Under the pieces are notes generated by a model. The model did not search any database. It was not told where the DNA came from and saw only the letters and a list, made by a program, of their open reading frames with translations. DNA of 64,000 nucleotides from a virus, in the IMG/VR virus record IMGVR_UViG_3300025401_000016, positions 36,828 through 100,827 of that record; one strand, written 5' to 3'. A program made the translations under genes and the position numbers. Positions 1 through 15,000 of the stretch are shown one piece after another. Each line of letters begins with the position of its first letter. Positions within the stretch are counted from its first letter, which is position 1.

Positions 1-3000
1 GTTGATGTATTAAAAACAATTGCTAACAACAATAATATTAGTCCTATTGCAAGCGCTGCACTAGCCAGTACCACAAATCGTGCAAAACGTCCTATCATTG
101 AATTCTATCCTAATCTAAGATTATTTGATCATGGAATCAATGGTAAAGATACAATCGATTATTTTGACAATATTACTCCAAATGCATTGTCTACTATAGC
201 AGGTGGATCATTAAATGTATATTATCCTGATGGCCCAACAAGTGCACTATTTGATGGTGCTAGAGTTGTTTTTGCTGCAGACAACGATATCAATGTTAGA
301 AATAAAATATATACTTGCCATGTAGCAACTATCAACAACAAACAAATCATAACATTGAGTGTTGCATTCGATGGTAATATCGAATACTTAGACAATGTAC
401 ATGTATCTAGAGGTGAATCAAATGCAGGCTATAGTTTTTACTTTGATGGTAACCAGTGGTTAAATTGCCAAGAAAAACAAACAGTAAATCAATCACCTTT
501 GTTTGATTTGTTTGATAAAAATGGTAACAGTTTAAGTGATCAAGAATACTATCCTGGTAGTGATTTCAAAGGTTGCACATTATTTGAGTATCTATTGGGA
601 TCAAATCCATTAGATCCAGTACTGAACTTACCTATTAGCTATAGCGGAGTAGGTAATTTAAATGACATTGTATTTCAAACTTCATTGAATGCAAATACAT
701 TCAATTATGTTATAAACAATACCAGTTATAATGAACAAGTAAACATTGGTTATGTACACTCATATGATAAAAACAATCAATTGGTAAGAAAAATTGGGTG
801 GAATACTGCGGTTGAACGTAGTTTTCAATATCAAATTTTTAACTTTGTGTATAATTCTGTAACAATGCCTAATGGTCCTATATTTGTTGCTGATGTAATG
901 ATTAAAGATAGTATGTCAACAATGTGGCCCACTATTGTAGTCTATGTTGACAATTCAGTTGTTGATAGTACTAATTATACAGTTACAAATACAAATGATA
1001 CAACTTCAATTACAATAACATCAAGTATCAGTGATGGTACACACGTTGATATTATGTTATATAGTGATCAAACTAGTAATATAGGATACTATGATATACC
1101 AACTAATTTAGATCACAATCCATTCAATGAAACCATCACTACTCTTACAAGTGGTGATATCAGAGGACATTACAAAAGTATTTGTAACAATTTAGCAGGT
1201 AATTTAATTGGTACTAGTTTTGGTGCAAACAACTATAGAGATTTAGGTGATGTTACAGGTTATGGAACAAGAATCATACAGAATAGTAGTAGTTTACCTA
1301 TTGCCGCTGCTTTTATTCGTAAACAAAGTGCAAACTTCTTTAATGGTTTAATATACAATAGCAATGAATATGTAAAATTTAAATCAACATTGGTTTATAC
1401 TGTAGATCAACAAAATTATACACCATACGATAGTGCCGCATATATGCTAGATGATACATTGAGTATCATGGTTGGGGTAAAATCACCAGATAACAGCTTC
1501 TTCTGGAGTGATATGATACCTAATCAGAATCCAACCATTAGTAATAGCTATGCGTTTAGAATTGGTTTAAGTAAAGCATTATTCCCATTATCTAGAGTAT
1601 ATGATTTTACAGTTGCAAATTATTATGGTGTATTAGCATATGTTAATAGAACAGTAGACGGATTGCCTGTACAATTACAATTAGCAAAAGATATTGATTA
1701 TGTTATTGTAGACAATTATCTTGAAATTATAGTACCATTAAATGACGGTGATGTAATTACGGTTAATGAATATGACCAAACATATGGTAGTTATATACCT
1801 AATACTCCTACTAAGTTAGGATTTTATCCAAAGTACGTACCTACAGTTATATTAGATGATACATATTCAACACCTACATATTTTATCATTGGGCATGATG
1901 GAAGTTATACTAAGTTGTACGGTGAATACAATAACGGACTGTTACAAGATTTCCGTGACAAAGTATTATATGAATTTGAATTGCGTGTTTACAACAACAT
2001 GAAAGTAAACACTACATTTGCAATTCAGCCAAATGATATTCGTCCTGGATTCTTCAGAGATACAGGTTACTCATATGATGAGTACATGTCAATTTATACT
2101 ACCAACTTTTTAAATTGGGTTGGATTAAATCGTATTAATTATACTAATCAGTTCTATGATAGTACTGATGATTACACATATAATTATAATACTGCAATCA
2201 GTAGTTTAAGTAATACAACATTCAACAGTGGTAATTGGAGAGGTATATTCTTAAATCTATATGATACTTGCAATCCACATGATAGACCATGGGAGATGTT
2301 AGGCTTTGTTATAGAACCAAGTTGGTGGCAAACACGTTATGGTGCTGCACCATATACAAGTGATAACTTATTGTTATGGACAGATTTAAGTAATGGATTC
2401 ATTTACAACAATGGTAATAGTTATATTGATAAAAACTATGTAAGAGATGGATTACTAAAAATTATTCCAGTTGATGAGAATGGAAATCTATTAAGTCCAT
2501 TCAGAATCAAAGGATTGATTAAGCGTTATAAAATCACTGATTTCAAAAATAATTGGAGTGTAGGTGATGTTGGCCCTGCTGAATATAGTTATATAAAAAG
2601 TAGCTCATACCCATTCGATTTAATGCGTATATACGCATTACTAAAACCAAGCGATTTCTTTTGTTTAGGTTTAGACTTAGATGGCTACCGATACAATACT
2701 GAGTTCAACCAATTTTTAACTGATGATCGCTATAGAACATCATTGACAAATATTAATGTATATGGGAATGGTCAAGGCTTAGCCAGATCACTGCAGGATC
2801 AGTATGCAAAGCATAGTTATTTGAATTGGTTAGTTGATTATCTCAATCAATATGGTGTTGGTAGTAGTGAAACTATTGCAAATACATTGGCAAGTCTAGA
2901 TGTTAGATTAGCATATAGAATGGCTGGATTTAGCGATCAAAATCAACTACAATTTTTAATTGAAAAAGGTAGTCCAAATAGTACTAGCAATTCATTATTG

Positions 3001-6000
3001 ATCCCGGACGATAGCTATAGTATATTGTTGTACCAAAACGAACCTAATGACATCATTGTTTATAGCTCTGTTATTGTGCAGAAAACACTAACAGGATATA
3101 AAGTATTTGGTAACAGTCAAAACAAAGCATACTTCTTAAGTTATGCACCTTACTATAACAACCTAGTAAACCCAATCACAGTAGCTAACACAACAGTTAA
3201 TATCCCAATAACTTACACAACAACTGTGATTACTACTCCATATGGAACAGAATTCTCTAGTGTACAATTATTATGTGAATTCTTAAAAGGATATGGTAAT
3301 TATTTAGAATCTCAGGGTATGCAATTTAATGACATTGAAAATAATGTTGCTATTACATGGGATCAAATGATTGCTGAAATATTGTATTGGTATAACAGTG
3401 GATGGGAAGTTGGTAGTACTATTAATGTTAACCCAAATGCAAATACACTTACAATTGATACTGGAAGTACAGTAGTTCAACCTCTTACCGATTATACACA
3501 TAATTTTGTATTGAATCAAAATTTGGTTCAATTTCCATTAGAAAGTCTAGCAATCACACGTATTGATACACAGTTTACTGTAAAATCATTAAGTCAAGCC
3601 GACGCTATAAGTTATTTTAAGAGTACATTGAGTAGCGTAGAACATGCAGTTGTATTCAATAATGTAACTGTGTTTAACGATGTTGTGTTTAACTTACTTA
3701 CTGGATTGAGACAACAACGACTTTATCTAAGAGGCACAAAGAGCAATAATTGGAATGGTACATTGTACGCACCTGGCTTTATCATCAATCAAAGTAATGT
3801 AGAACCTTGGACTCCAAATACGCAATACTACAAAGGTGATACAGTATTGTATAAAAATAGTTACTACATGGCTAACATTCCTGTGATAATTCCAAGTGAC
3901 GTATTTACAGCTAGTAATTGGATTAAAACCCAGTACCAAAATATACATAAGGGGTTAATTGCTAATCCAAATACCAGAGCCAGTGAAAGTCAATTGTATT
4001 ATGACACACATTCTAGTAATTTACAAAATGATGCGGACTTGTTAGGATATTCATTGATTGGATATAGACCCAGATCGTATCTAAGTGATATTAATCTAAC
4101 GGATCCAAGTCAAGTTAATTTATATCAATCAATGATTGCACTTAAAGGTACTGAAAATGCACTAAACATATTACAAAGTATTGATTTGAATGCGATTCAA
4201 TTCAATTATAGTATGTACGAGAATTGGTTAGTACAAAAATCAGAATATGGTGGTATATTAAACCAAAACTTCATTGAATTCACACTAGATGGTGGAATGT
4301 TAACTGGTAATCCAGCAATCGTTAGTGTCATTGTTGATAAACCAGTTAGTGCAAGTCAACAAGAAGTGCCACTATATAGTCTAACCAATTACGGAAGACT
4401 ATTAGATAATACAAATATATTGCCACTCAAGACAACTCAAAATACAAAAGGTCTACCAAGTGCAGGTTATGCTAACTTGAATGACACAACATACTATAGT
4501 TATAACTTAAATCAATTACCAAATAGTACAATTTATAATTTATACGGAGATGATTATATATACCTAGCCGATTCCAATGGTGATTGGGGTATGTATTGTG
4601 CAATACCTATCAAAGATGTAAGAGTAACACATGTCATTAATAATCTCAATGGAACAGTAACAATAACATTTACTAAATCACCTTTACTAAATGTTGGTGA
4701 TATGATTGGTATATTGAATTTTGATACTAGAGTGGATGGTTACTATACAATAGATGTAGTAGTAAACAATACCACATACATCATAACATTAACATTAAGC
4801 AATAATGTGACACAGGTAACTAGTGGTACTGCATCGTTTGTATTCAATTTAGAATCTGTTAGACTTTCTAGTCCTATAGGATTGTTAAACCTAAGTTTAC
4901 CATATGAGTACTCAAATAATTTAGTATGGGTAGATAGTGATAAAAATAACAATTGGGCAGTACTAGAGAAAAGTTTAAATTATACTAAACAAAATTTCTT
5001 AGGTAGCATCAGTGGTAATGAAACATACGGTGATAGTGTTAACTATGTACCGGGAGTAGGTTATGTTGTTGGTGATAGTACATTAGGTAATGTGTATACC
5101 TATGCAAAAACAGACAACGGATACATACTAAGAAATACAATTTCACATACTCCACCTTTTGGTAAAACCATTGCTAGAAATGATGAGTTTTTATTAGTTT
5201 CTAGTCCAGATAGTTCACTAACATACATCTACATATATAGAATTGTTCAATCACCTGAGATTGAAGCATTGGTTCCAGAACAAATACTTAGCTTTGCATT
5301 GGATACACCTGTTGGTAATACAATGACTGTATCCGGTGACGGGCAGTTGTTGTTTTTAAGTATTGATGGATATAGAACAAACAGTTTGTCTGATACCTGG
5401 GTGATTCCTCCTACTGTATTAGTATATAAACGCAATCCTTCATATACATATCAACACATTAAATCTACACAAGAAATTACAATCAATGGTACACCAGTGT
5501 ACGAATTGATGCGTTTATCTGAAGCAACATTACCTGATAAAAAGTATTTCAAAGTAATGGGTGATCAAACTGTTAATGGTGATATTCATACAGGTGCTAG
5601 AGTAACATTCTATCAATATACACAGTTTGGTACATCATCAATATATTCATTTGGTTATATACCACAAGCATATACTAAACCTGCAGTTGTTGTGACAGGT
5701 GGTAGTGGCACTAGTGCGTCATTTGATGTAACTCTAAATCAAACACGATATACTGCTGCTATACATGCAGCTGGTACAGGTTATACAGTTAATGATATAT
5801 TGACTATACCTTATACTATTTTAGATGGCTTAAGTACAACAAATAATTTAGTAATCAAAGTAGTAACAGTCAGTAGTACCGGCCAAATAACAAGTGCAAG
5901 TATAGTTTCTGGTGTTGCAAACGGATATAATTTAAATACAGATCCTGCTGATTCTCAATCAGTATTATTTAAAGCAACCGGATTCCCAAATTCAAGTAAT

Positions 6001-9000
6001 AATTACTTACAACAATATAGAAAATATTATTTGAAATTAACAGGTACTATCCCAGTTGGTACAGTAATTAGTTTTGACCCTACTGCTGATATTGTGGATT
6101 ATACATTGACTGCAAATAACACATATTATGGTACTTTGTTGACAGGTATAACTGCTACAAATAAAGTAAGCACAAGCGGAACAGGTACAGTAAAATTTGA
6201 TGTAGATGTAAATGGAGCAACATATTTAAATGCAACACCAAGTCTTGGTTACTTAGGAACTGGTTATGCAGTAAATGATACATTAACTATATTAGGTTCT
6301 AGTTTAGGCGGTGTTGATACAACTAATGACTTAGTTTTACAAGTTACTGCAATTGGTACCTCGGGTAGTATAGCACAAGTTGAAATAGTATCTGGTACAG
6401 CAGTATCCTCTGAATATACAACATTATATCTTGATAACAGCAATTTACAAGCAACATTGTTTGCAGAAACATTCATTGCATTAGATTACGGACCTAGCCA
6501 TGTATCATCTTACATATTATCTGACACTAGTAATGCAGTATATGTATATAAAAACATGTTGCCAAATTATGTAACAATAATCACATCAAAGTATGATATT
6601 ATAAGTGATGTGACTACATATTTTACAGTAGAATATATTGGTTATAGTGTCACTGGAGTCAATACATATGTAAGATCGGTTAACAATCAGTTTTCATTGG
6701 TTGGTAATTTAAATAACGCAATATCACAAGACCCTGCAACAGGTTTATATTCATTAGGTCAAGTACCTACTAATAGCTTTGGAAGCAGTATTGCTAATAG
6801 CTATAATGGGGATAAGTTGTTTATTGGATCCCCCACAAGTAATTTCAATGATGCAATTGCAAATGTTGGATATGTTTATATATACACACGTTTGAGCGAA
6901 ACTTGGGAAGTTCAGTATGATGTTGCAAGTACTGATTTTTATACTTTGATATTACCTTGGGTACCAGACCCAAGCAGTTCAGTATACATTAATGGAGCTA
7001 TGTTAGAGACAAATCAATATGTAGTATTGAACTTATTGTCACAAGGTTGTTTCTTATTGATAGGACCTCGTGTACATGCAGGCGATATCATTACATTAAG
7101 TAGCCCAAACTTTGTATTAGATGCAAGAATAGCCAGTTATGATTCATTGGCACAATTACATCAAGGGCAAAAATTTGGTTCAAGTTTAGCATGTAATATT
7201 TCAGGTAGTGAACTATTAGTTGGTACTCCATATGATGTAACTGTTAAGGGCCAAGAAGGTGCAGTATACCGTTATACAAATGAAGGTAAAAAGTTTGGTA
7301 CAATAACTGCACTGATTGCTGCAAACAATCAATTAGGTGCAACTTATATATTGTTGAATGGCTATCGTGTTACGATCCCAGCAAGCGCTGATGCATATGA
7401 TGTTGCAAATGCTATCAATGAGTTTGCTGTTCCTAATATTATAGCTTATGTATATGATGCACCCACTGGAGAGAATTTATTAAGAATTAGATTGCTTAAC
7501 CAGGACTTAATAAGCGGTGACAATAAATTAAACATAGCAGTATTCAATGGTAATTTCTTGTATGAATTAGGAATTAGTTCATATATAAAAACACAAACTA
7601 TTCGTGAACCGCATCCACAGAATAGCAGTCGTTTTGGATTAAAACTTGCATTCAATGAAGCAAGTAGTTTTGTTGTAACTGCCCCAAGAGCAACTAGATA
7701 CCTAAATACAGTATTTGATCTGATTGATGCAAATAATTCACATAACAATACTGTATTTGATAATAACTTAACAATATTTGAAGATAGTTTCTCTAACGCA
7801 GGTGCAGCATATGTATACGATTATGTTACACCTTATAAAGAAACGTTATTGAATACTGGACAGTTTATATTTGGACAAGCAGTTAACGATACTATTATTG
7901 ATTATGGTCCTACACCAGAATATGGATTAAGTGTTGCGTTTAGTAATAATATTATTATGGTTGGTAGCCCTAACTTTAAGTCCAACACACAAATACAAAC
8001 ATTGACATTTATGGGTGATGGCACAACAAAACGTTTTGGTCCATTAGCTGATGGTATTACTATATTCCAGTTGTTAGTAAAAGTAGATGGACTACCACTA
8101 AAAGCAATTACAGATACAATGTATTATAATGGTGACGGAGTAAGAACAATATTCCCTATACCTGGTCAACTACAACCTAGTGATTTGTTAGTAACAGTTA
8201 ATAATGCACAAAAAGTACCTTATACTGATTACATTACATCAGGTAATAATCTAACTTTCACAACTGTACCGGGTTCAGGAAGTGTAGTAGCTATTACTGG
8301 TTTAAGTTCAAATACATTTAGATTAGATAGTAATATGAGTGGTGGATTGCATATATTATTCTATAGTGCACCGTCTAATAATAGTGTTATAACTGTTGTA
8401 GAAAATTTGACATCTAGTGTAAATGGTTATGCAGCTGAAAATGGTAGTGTGATAATATATGAAAATACTAAAGGTATTACAAATTGGCACACATATCGTA
8501 GTCCATGTGAAATTGTAGATGTAGCAAAGATCAACAAAGTTCAATTGTATAATAATATAGACAATACTAATTTAGATTCACTAGATTATTTTGACCCATT
8601 GAATGGTAAACTATTAGGTGCAGTAAAAGAAAATATTGATTATATTTCAAGCAACGATCCTGCAGGATATAATTCAGATGTTTCACATGCATCGGGTAAA
8701 AATACATGGGGACAAGATCATGTAGGTAAATTATGGTATGATACATCAACCTCAAAATACCTAGACTATCACCAAGATGATTTATCATATAACAGTAGTT
8801 ATTGGGGTTATTTATTCCCAGGTAGTATTGTTAGTGTATATACTTGGATAAGTAGTTCAGTTGATCCATCAATGTATAAAGGTCCTGGTACAGTATATAA
8901 TACCAACTTATATGCAGTATCATATAGTACAACAAGTGCATCACAACTAAATGCAACATACTATTTCTGGGTAAGAAATACAAATACATTATACGGTGAT

Positions 9001-12000
9001 AAAACTCTTACTGATACAGTATTAGAAAACTACATTAGTGATCCACAAAATAGTGGTATCACATACTTTGCACCATTAACAAGCAATACATTTGCATTAT
9101 ATAATAGCCGTGATAATATCAATGGATTGAATACAAATATACATATTGGATATAGTTCTGGTAATGGGCAAAGTGTATCACATGCAGAATATGAACTAAT
9201 TCGTGCGAATTTTGCTGATGATTTCTTACCGGGCTTTATTGATAATAACTTAGGTATAACCAGCCCAACTGGACTATACTCTGTATTATTAGATAGTTTT
9301 GCAGGTGCTGATGAGGCTGGAGAAATCGTTCCTAACTTTAGACTACCTGCATATTTGCAAGTAGGTATCAATGTAAGACCTAGACAAAGTATGTTTATCA
9401 ATCGCTTTAATGCATTGAAAAACTATTTGACATACGCTAATAATATAATCATACAATATCCTATCAATGATTATAGTGCCCCTTCATTCTTATATACAAC
9501 TGGTGAATACTATAATACAAGTAACTACTGGTATAATGTATACTGGTGGCAAACAGGTTATGATAATAATACAAAGACAGCAGTAGAAGTCAGTACATAT
9601 AGTGATTTATTGAAACTAACACCTACATCTGGTTTGATTGTTGGTGTAAGACAAAACAATAAAGGTAAACGTGAAATTTACATATACAACAATAATATTT
9701 GGTCACGTATTGGTTTACAAGATGGCACTATACAATTTAGTAGTGCGTTGTGGGATTACACAAATAATTTAATTGGATTTGGTAACAGTTTCTTTGACAC
9801 TACTCCCTTTGGATATTTCCCTAGTATTGAAACACGCTACATCATACGTGCATTGAATGAACAAATTTATGTTAATGAGTTGTTAGAACATCGTAACAAG
9901 AGTTTGATATTGATATTTGAATATATTCAAAGTGAAAATATTGCAGGACATAATTATTTGCCGTGGCTTAATAAATCAAGTTTTGTTGATATTGATTATG
10001 TAGTACGTTCATTGATACAGACACCTAACTATCGCCCAGATAATGATATATTGATAAGTGGATATGTTGATGAAATAAAACCTTATCATAGTGTAGTTAG
10101 AAATATTGAATACAAATATACTGTTCAAGATAATACAGAAACATATAGCACAGACTTTGATTTACCTCCCTTGTATAATAAAACAAGTGGTAAATTTACC
10201 AGTCCTAACCTAGTCTATAATGTTAAGCAATTAGGTACAGGTAATTATTTGGCATCTGACCCTATATGGCAAAACACCAATTATAGTGATTGGATTAATA
10301 ATTACGGGCTTAGTTTAGTTGACTCACCTAATTATATTGTATGTCTACTAAAAACATATGCATCTGCAGCTGATAGTATACTTTATGTTAATAATGCTAG
10401 AGGATTACCAATCGAAGGTATAATGAAAATTGACAATGAAGTTATTGCATACAATACAATAGATATAGAACATGGTACAATTTCAGGACTAACACGTGGC
10501 TTAAATCAAACAGTGGTAGTAGAACATTTTGCCGGCGCAAGCGTAATAATGGATTTACCTGCAATCGTAGTTCTTGATAGCGGAAGAGGTTATATTGACC
10601 CACCTACAGTTACCGCAGTTATTGACACAACAATATATCCAGCTCCTATTGTACCTGCAGTATTAAAACCAATTATGTCCGGTGATAGAGTTGTAGGAGT
10701 TACTGTAGTAAATCCTGGAAAGAACTATCCAACTGTTCCTGAAATTGTTATAAGTAGCAGTTATAATGTTTCCTTTACTAGCGACCAAATTAATTATGCT
10801 GCCAGTACAATTGTATTACCCACAACATATTTGGTTACAGGTGATCTAATAAGAAGTACAAGTGACAGTTCAACACAAACAACAGTCGCTGATGGATATT
10901 ATTACATATATGTACTTGCTCAATTAGTAGGTGGAGAGTTAGTAGAAATTACATTACATAAATCATTTTCAGATAGTTTAGCAGGTAACGGAAAGGTTCA
11001 ACTTGTTCCACCTACTAATCTAGTGACATATACATTTGGATTAACTGCTCAAGCAGTACCTCAAGTAAGTAATACTGTTGTGCGTGGTTTAAGTCCTAAG
11101 TTACGCTTTGATAGAACAAGTTACGAACCAAAAATAGTGCCTTGGAAACCTAGCTTATTTTACAGTAGTCCTTATGCAGGAGTAGGATCAGATATAAGTC
11201 AGACACTTGGTTTAAACTATGGCACAGTTATCAATACAATACCAGACTCTGGTACAGTATCACCTAGTGGTGGCACAGGCGCCACATTTACAATTTATAA
11301 CATGTTACTTGGTGGAACATACGATGCAGTTATTGTTCATTCTGGTACCGGGTATCATGTAAATGATGTTATAACTATTGCCGGTAACTTATTGAATGGT
11401 GCAACCACTGCCAATGATTGCAGAATAACTGTAACAGCGGTAAAGAACATTTATAATAATGGTCAGGGTATGAATCAAGATAGTACTAGTGGTTCTGGTA
11501 CTGGTGCATTGTTTATTATAACCAGTAATGGATCTACTTATACTGTTACTAGTGGTTATCATTATGGTACTGGATATGTTGCAAATGATACAATTACATT
11601 TGTAGGTACACGATTTGGTGGTGCAACACCTGCTAACGACTTAGTAATTACTGTAACATCGGCAAATGCTTCGGGTGCTATCGCACAAGGTGGATTTACA
11701 TATGCAGGTACACCTGTTAATACTGGTTCAATCACATCAGTCTCAGTTGCAGGTATTCCTATTACTGCAAATATAGGAGCTAGTGCTACAGGTGTATTGT
11801 TACCGATTACTAATTCTACAACTGATGGTAATGGTGATATTGTAGTTAGTTTTAATTATGCAGTTAGTGGAATGACTCCGGCACAAATTCAAGGTTCACC
11901 TATATATTTCTACAATAGCAATGAATACTATACATATGATGACACTCTTAATAGTGGTGCTAAATTAGAAATTTATAGACCTAGATTTGATCCATACAAT

Positions 12001-15000
12001 CTTAGAGAAGAATATACAGTAAAAGTTATAAGTTCTGGCAATATTTACAATGACAATAGTGTGATTGTAATAGCAGGTACAAATTTAGGAGGAACAAGTC
12101 CTGCTAATGATGCTACAATATTCATAACAACAGGAGAGGCTACAGGTAATCATCCTATTAGCACTGTACGTGTTACAGGTGTAAGTTATGATGCATTTGA
12201 CATATATTATGCTAAACCTGTAAACAACACAGATGTACAGGTATATGTTGATAGTACGATGAAGATACCATTGAAAGCATCACACTATACATATACCAAT
12301 TATGTTAGTTTAAGTACCGGTACTAATCCAGTATCATATGCATACATACCAGAGCCAATCTATGCAGGTGAAAGCTATATCTATGATGAAAGCAGTTATG
12401 TCATATACAATGACATTGCATATCGTTGTATACAAAGCAACAATGATAGTACATTCATTGCTTCAAAATGGGTAAAAGTAAATCAAGATGATGTTAATCT
12501 TAATGCATTAGATAGAATTGCAACATACTATAGTCCTACTAGTAACATGTTACCTAAAGATATCAAACAATTGATAGCAGGTGTTTCTTATCCTGATAAT
12601 GTTTACTATGGTAATAGTTTTAGTCCAGAAGACAGTTATCCAATTGATGTAGTGGTTGCTGGACAAGAGTTCTACCCAACAAATGTAAATATCATTTCAC
12701 TAATATATGACGGAACACATTATATTGGCTTATCTGAAAACTCACAACATAGTAGTGTGTTGTCTAGTACAGATGGAATTCATTATAACAACAACACAGT
12801 TAGTACACAACCATTATCGGTTACAAGTATAACATATTATGATCCATATCAACAATACTTGGTAACAACAGGTGTTGCAGAAAATCCAATCATGTTGAGT
12901 TACGATTTGGAGAATTGGGTCACAGTTGGTGCTACTGTTAATAAATTTGGTGTATCACATTTTGATGAAACACCATTTGATGTAAATCAAATATCATGTC
13001 CACCTGGTGTGTTGAATAGCATAACAGTCGCACAAGGTTATTATTATGCAGCCGGAGAAACAATATTAAGTAGTCCCGATGGAACAACATGGACAACAGT
13101 TTCACCATCTGATAATTCAACTAGAATGTTGTATTGCATCAAGAATATTGTAACATCACATTTTGATGGTTTTGTAGCAGTTGGCGGAGAAACAATAGTA
13201 ACATCTGATGCAGGAACAAGTGCACCAGCAACCACAAATGCAAGCACTATCATTTATAGTACAGATGGTGTCACATGGACAGTATTGACTCCATATATAA
13301 CAACCAATACATTATATACAATATGTTCTTCACCAACTACAATAGTAGTTGCAGGTGATAATGGATGTGTATATACTACATTAAATGGAACTACTTGGTC
13401 TACTCCTACAATAACACCTACCGTTACTACAAAATTAAATAGTTCAACTTATGCATTAGGTAAATTTGTAATTGTAGGTGATAATGGTACTATACTAACC
13501 TCAAGTGATGGGTTAACATTTGATAAAGTAATAGTTAATGTAAATTATAATTTCAATTCTATTACATTTGATGGTACATATTTGTATATAGGTGCAGATG
13601 GCGGCAATATTTATCGCAGTAACAATCCATCTACAACTTGGTTGGATGTTAGTGTTATTGGACAACCAAGCAATCAAATAGATCCATTAGAAAAATTACC
13701 TTATGTAACAGTTAAAGGTAATGATTTCTTATTTGGTTATGGACCAGAAGAATTAGTTCCTGGTGTAATGACAGACATCGTATCGATACGTGTAATCACA
13801 ACCCCTGGCAGTCATTGGGATGATAATGACTTGATACTTCAAAATGTAGGCGGTTCATATATTGGATATACAAATTTCAATAAAGCGCACCAACTAGTTA
13901 CTGTTACTGCACAAAAATTCAGTTTTTCTAATTTAGTTGTAAATCCTGCACAATTAAGTGTTTTCTTGTTTGATTCAACTGATGGTACAGGAACAGGTAC
14001 ACGATTATATCAAACTATAGATTATACGATCAATTGGATTACTAAAGTAGTTACATTAGTTAATTCTGTAGATTCAATGAAATCAATTGTAGTTGAAGTA
14101 TATGAAATTGGTAATGGTAATCAATATGCTCGTGGTACATCTGATAATATTCCATTACAGACAAATAGTTTAACTGGTCTTAGTGAAATACATATACAAC
14201 ATGCATATATACCGCAAGATAATAACCCGGTCTGTTACCATAATGGAAATAAACTTGTATATGAAACCGACTATTTTGTCACCTATAGTGGCGGTGAGTA
14301 CAACTATACAATAATAAGTTTTGCAAATACATATGATCAATCAATAGATTTCATTTCTTTTGCATTATTAGATACTAGTAAAAATCATCTTAACTTGTAT
14401 GAAATTGGTTATTCAATTCCTGAGACACAAGTATTCAGTTATACATCTAGTAGTGTGTTTAATTTGTCAAGTAATATTACTGTGAATACACCAAATGCAA
14501 CAAATGCAATTGTTGAAAAGAATGGATTAAGATTAGCATCTAGTGATTACACAATTGATACGACAGCCAATACATTAACCATATCTGCATCATTGAGTGC
14601 AGGTGATCATGTTGCGATTACAACATTCAACGAAACGAAACGCTTATTCTTGAATACCAAAACAAGTACATCATTGAGTGGAAGTAGCGTTACATTGACA
14701 ATGGACCAACCAGTTGATTCCGGTACATATCCTGATGTCACTCCTTATTACTATACCAATGCATTAGTGTATATCAATGGAAAAATAATAAGCCCTGACT
14801 TATACTCATTCCAAACTGGTACTAATACAATTACTATTACTCCTAAAACTTCTGTTAGTAGCGGGGACGTGGTAACAGTATTAGCGATGGTTACAGGAGC
14901 AACACCAAATAGCAATACATTCACGATTGATATTGATAAAAACTCAAATATGAGTATATATAGGGATAATGATGTTGATGGCACTTGGTTAGTTCAAGAT

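Noticed and set aside
187-189. TTG start at 187 for the giant gene
   Set aside because: The frame is open from base 1 with similar composition, so the true start is outside the window.
9030-9401. 123-residue minus-strand ORF inside the giant gene
   Set aside because: No ribosome binding site or promoter; codon pattern follows the plus-strand gene.
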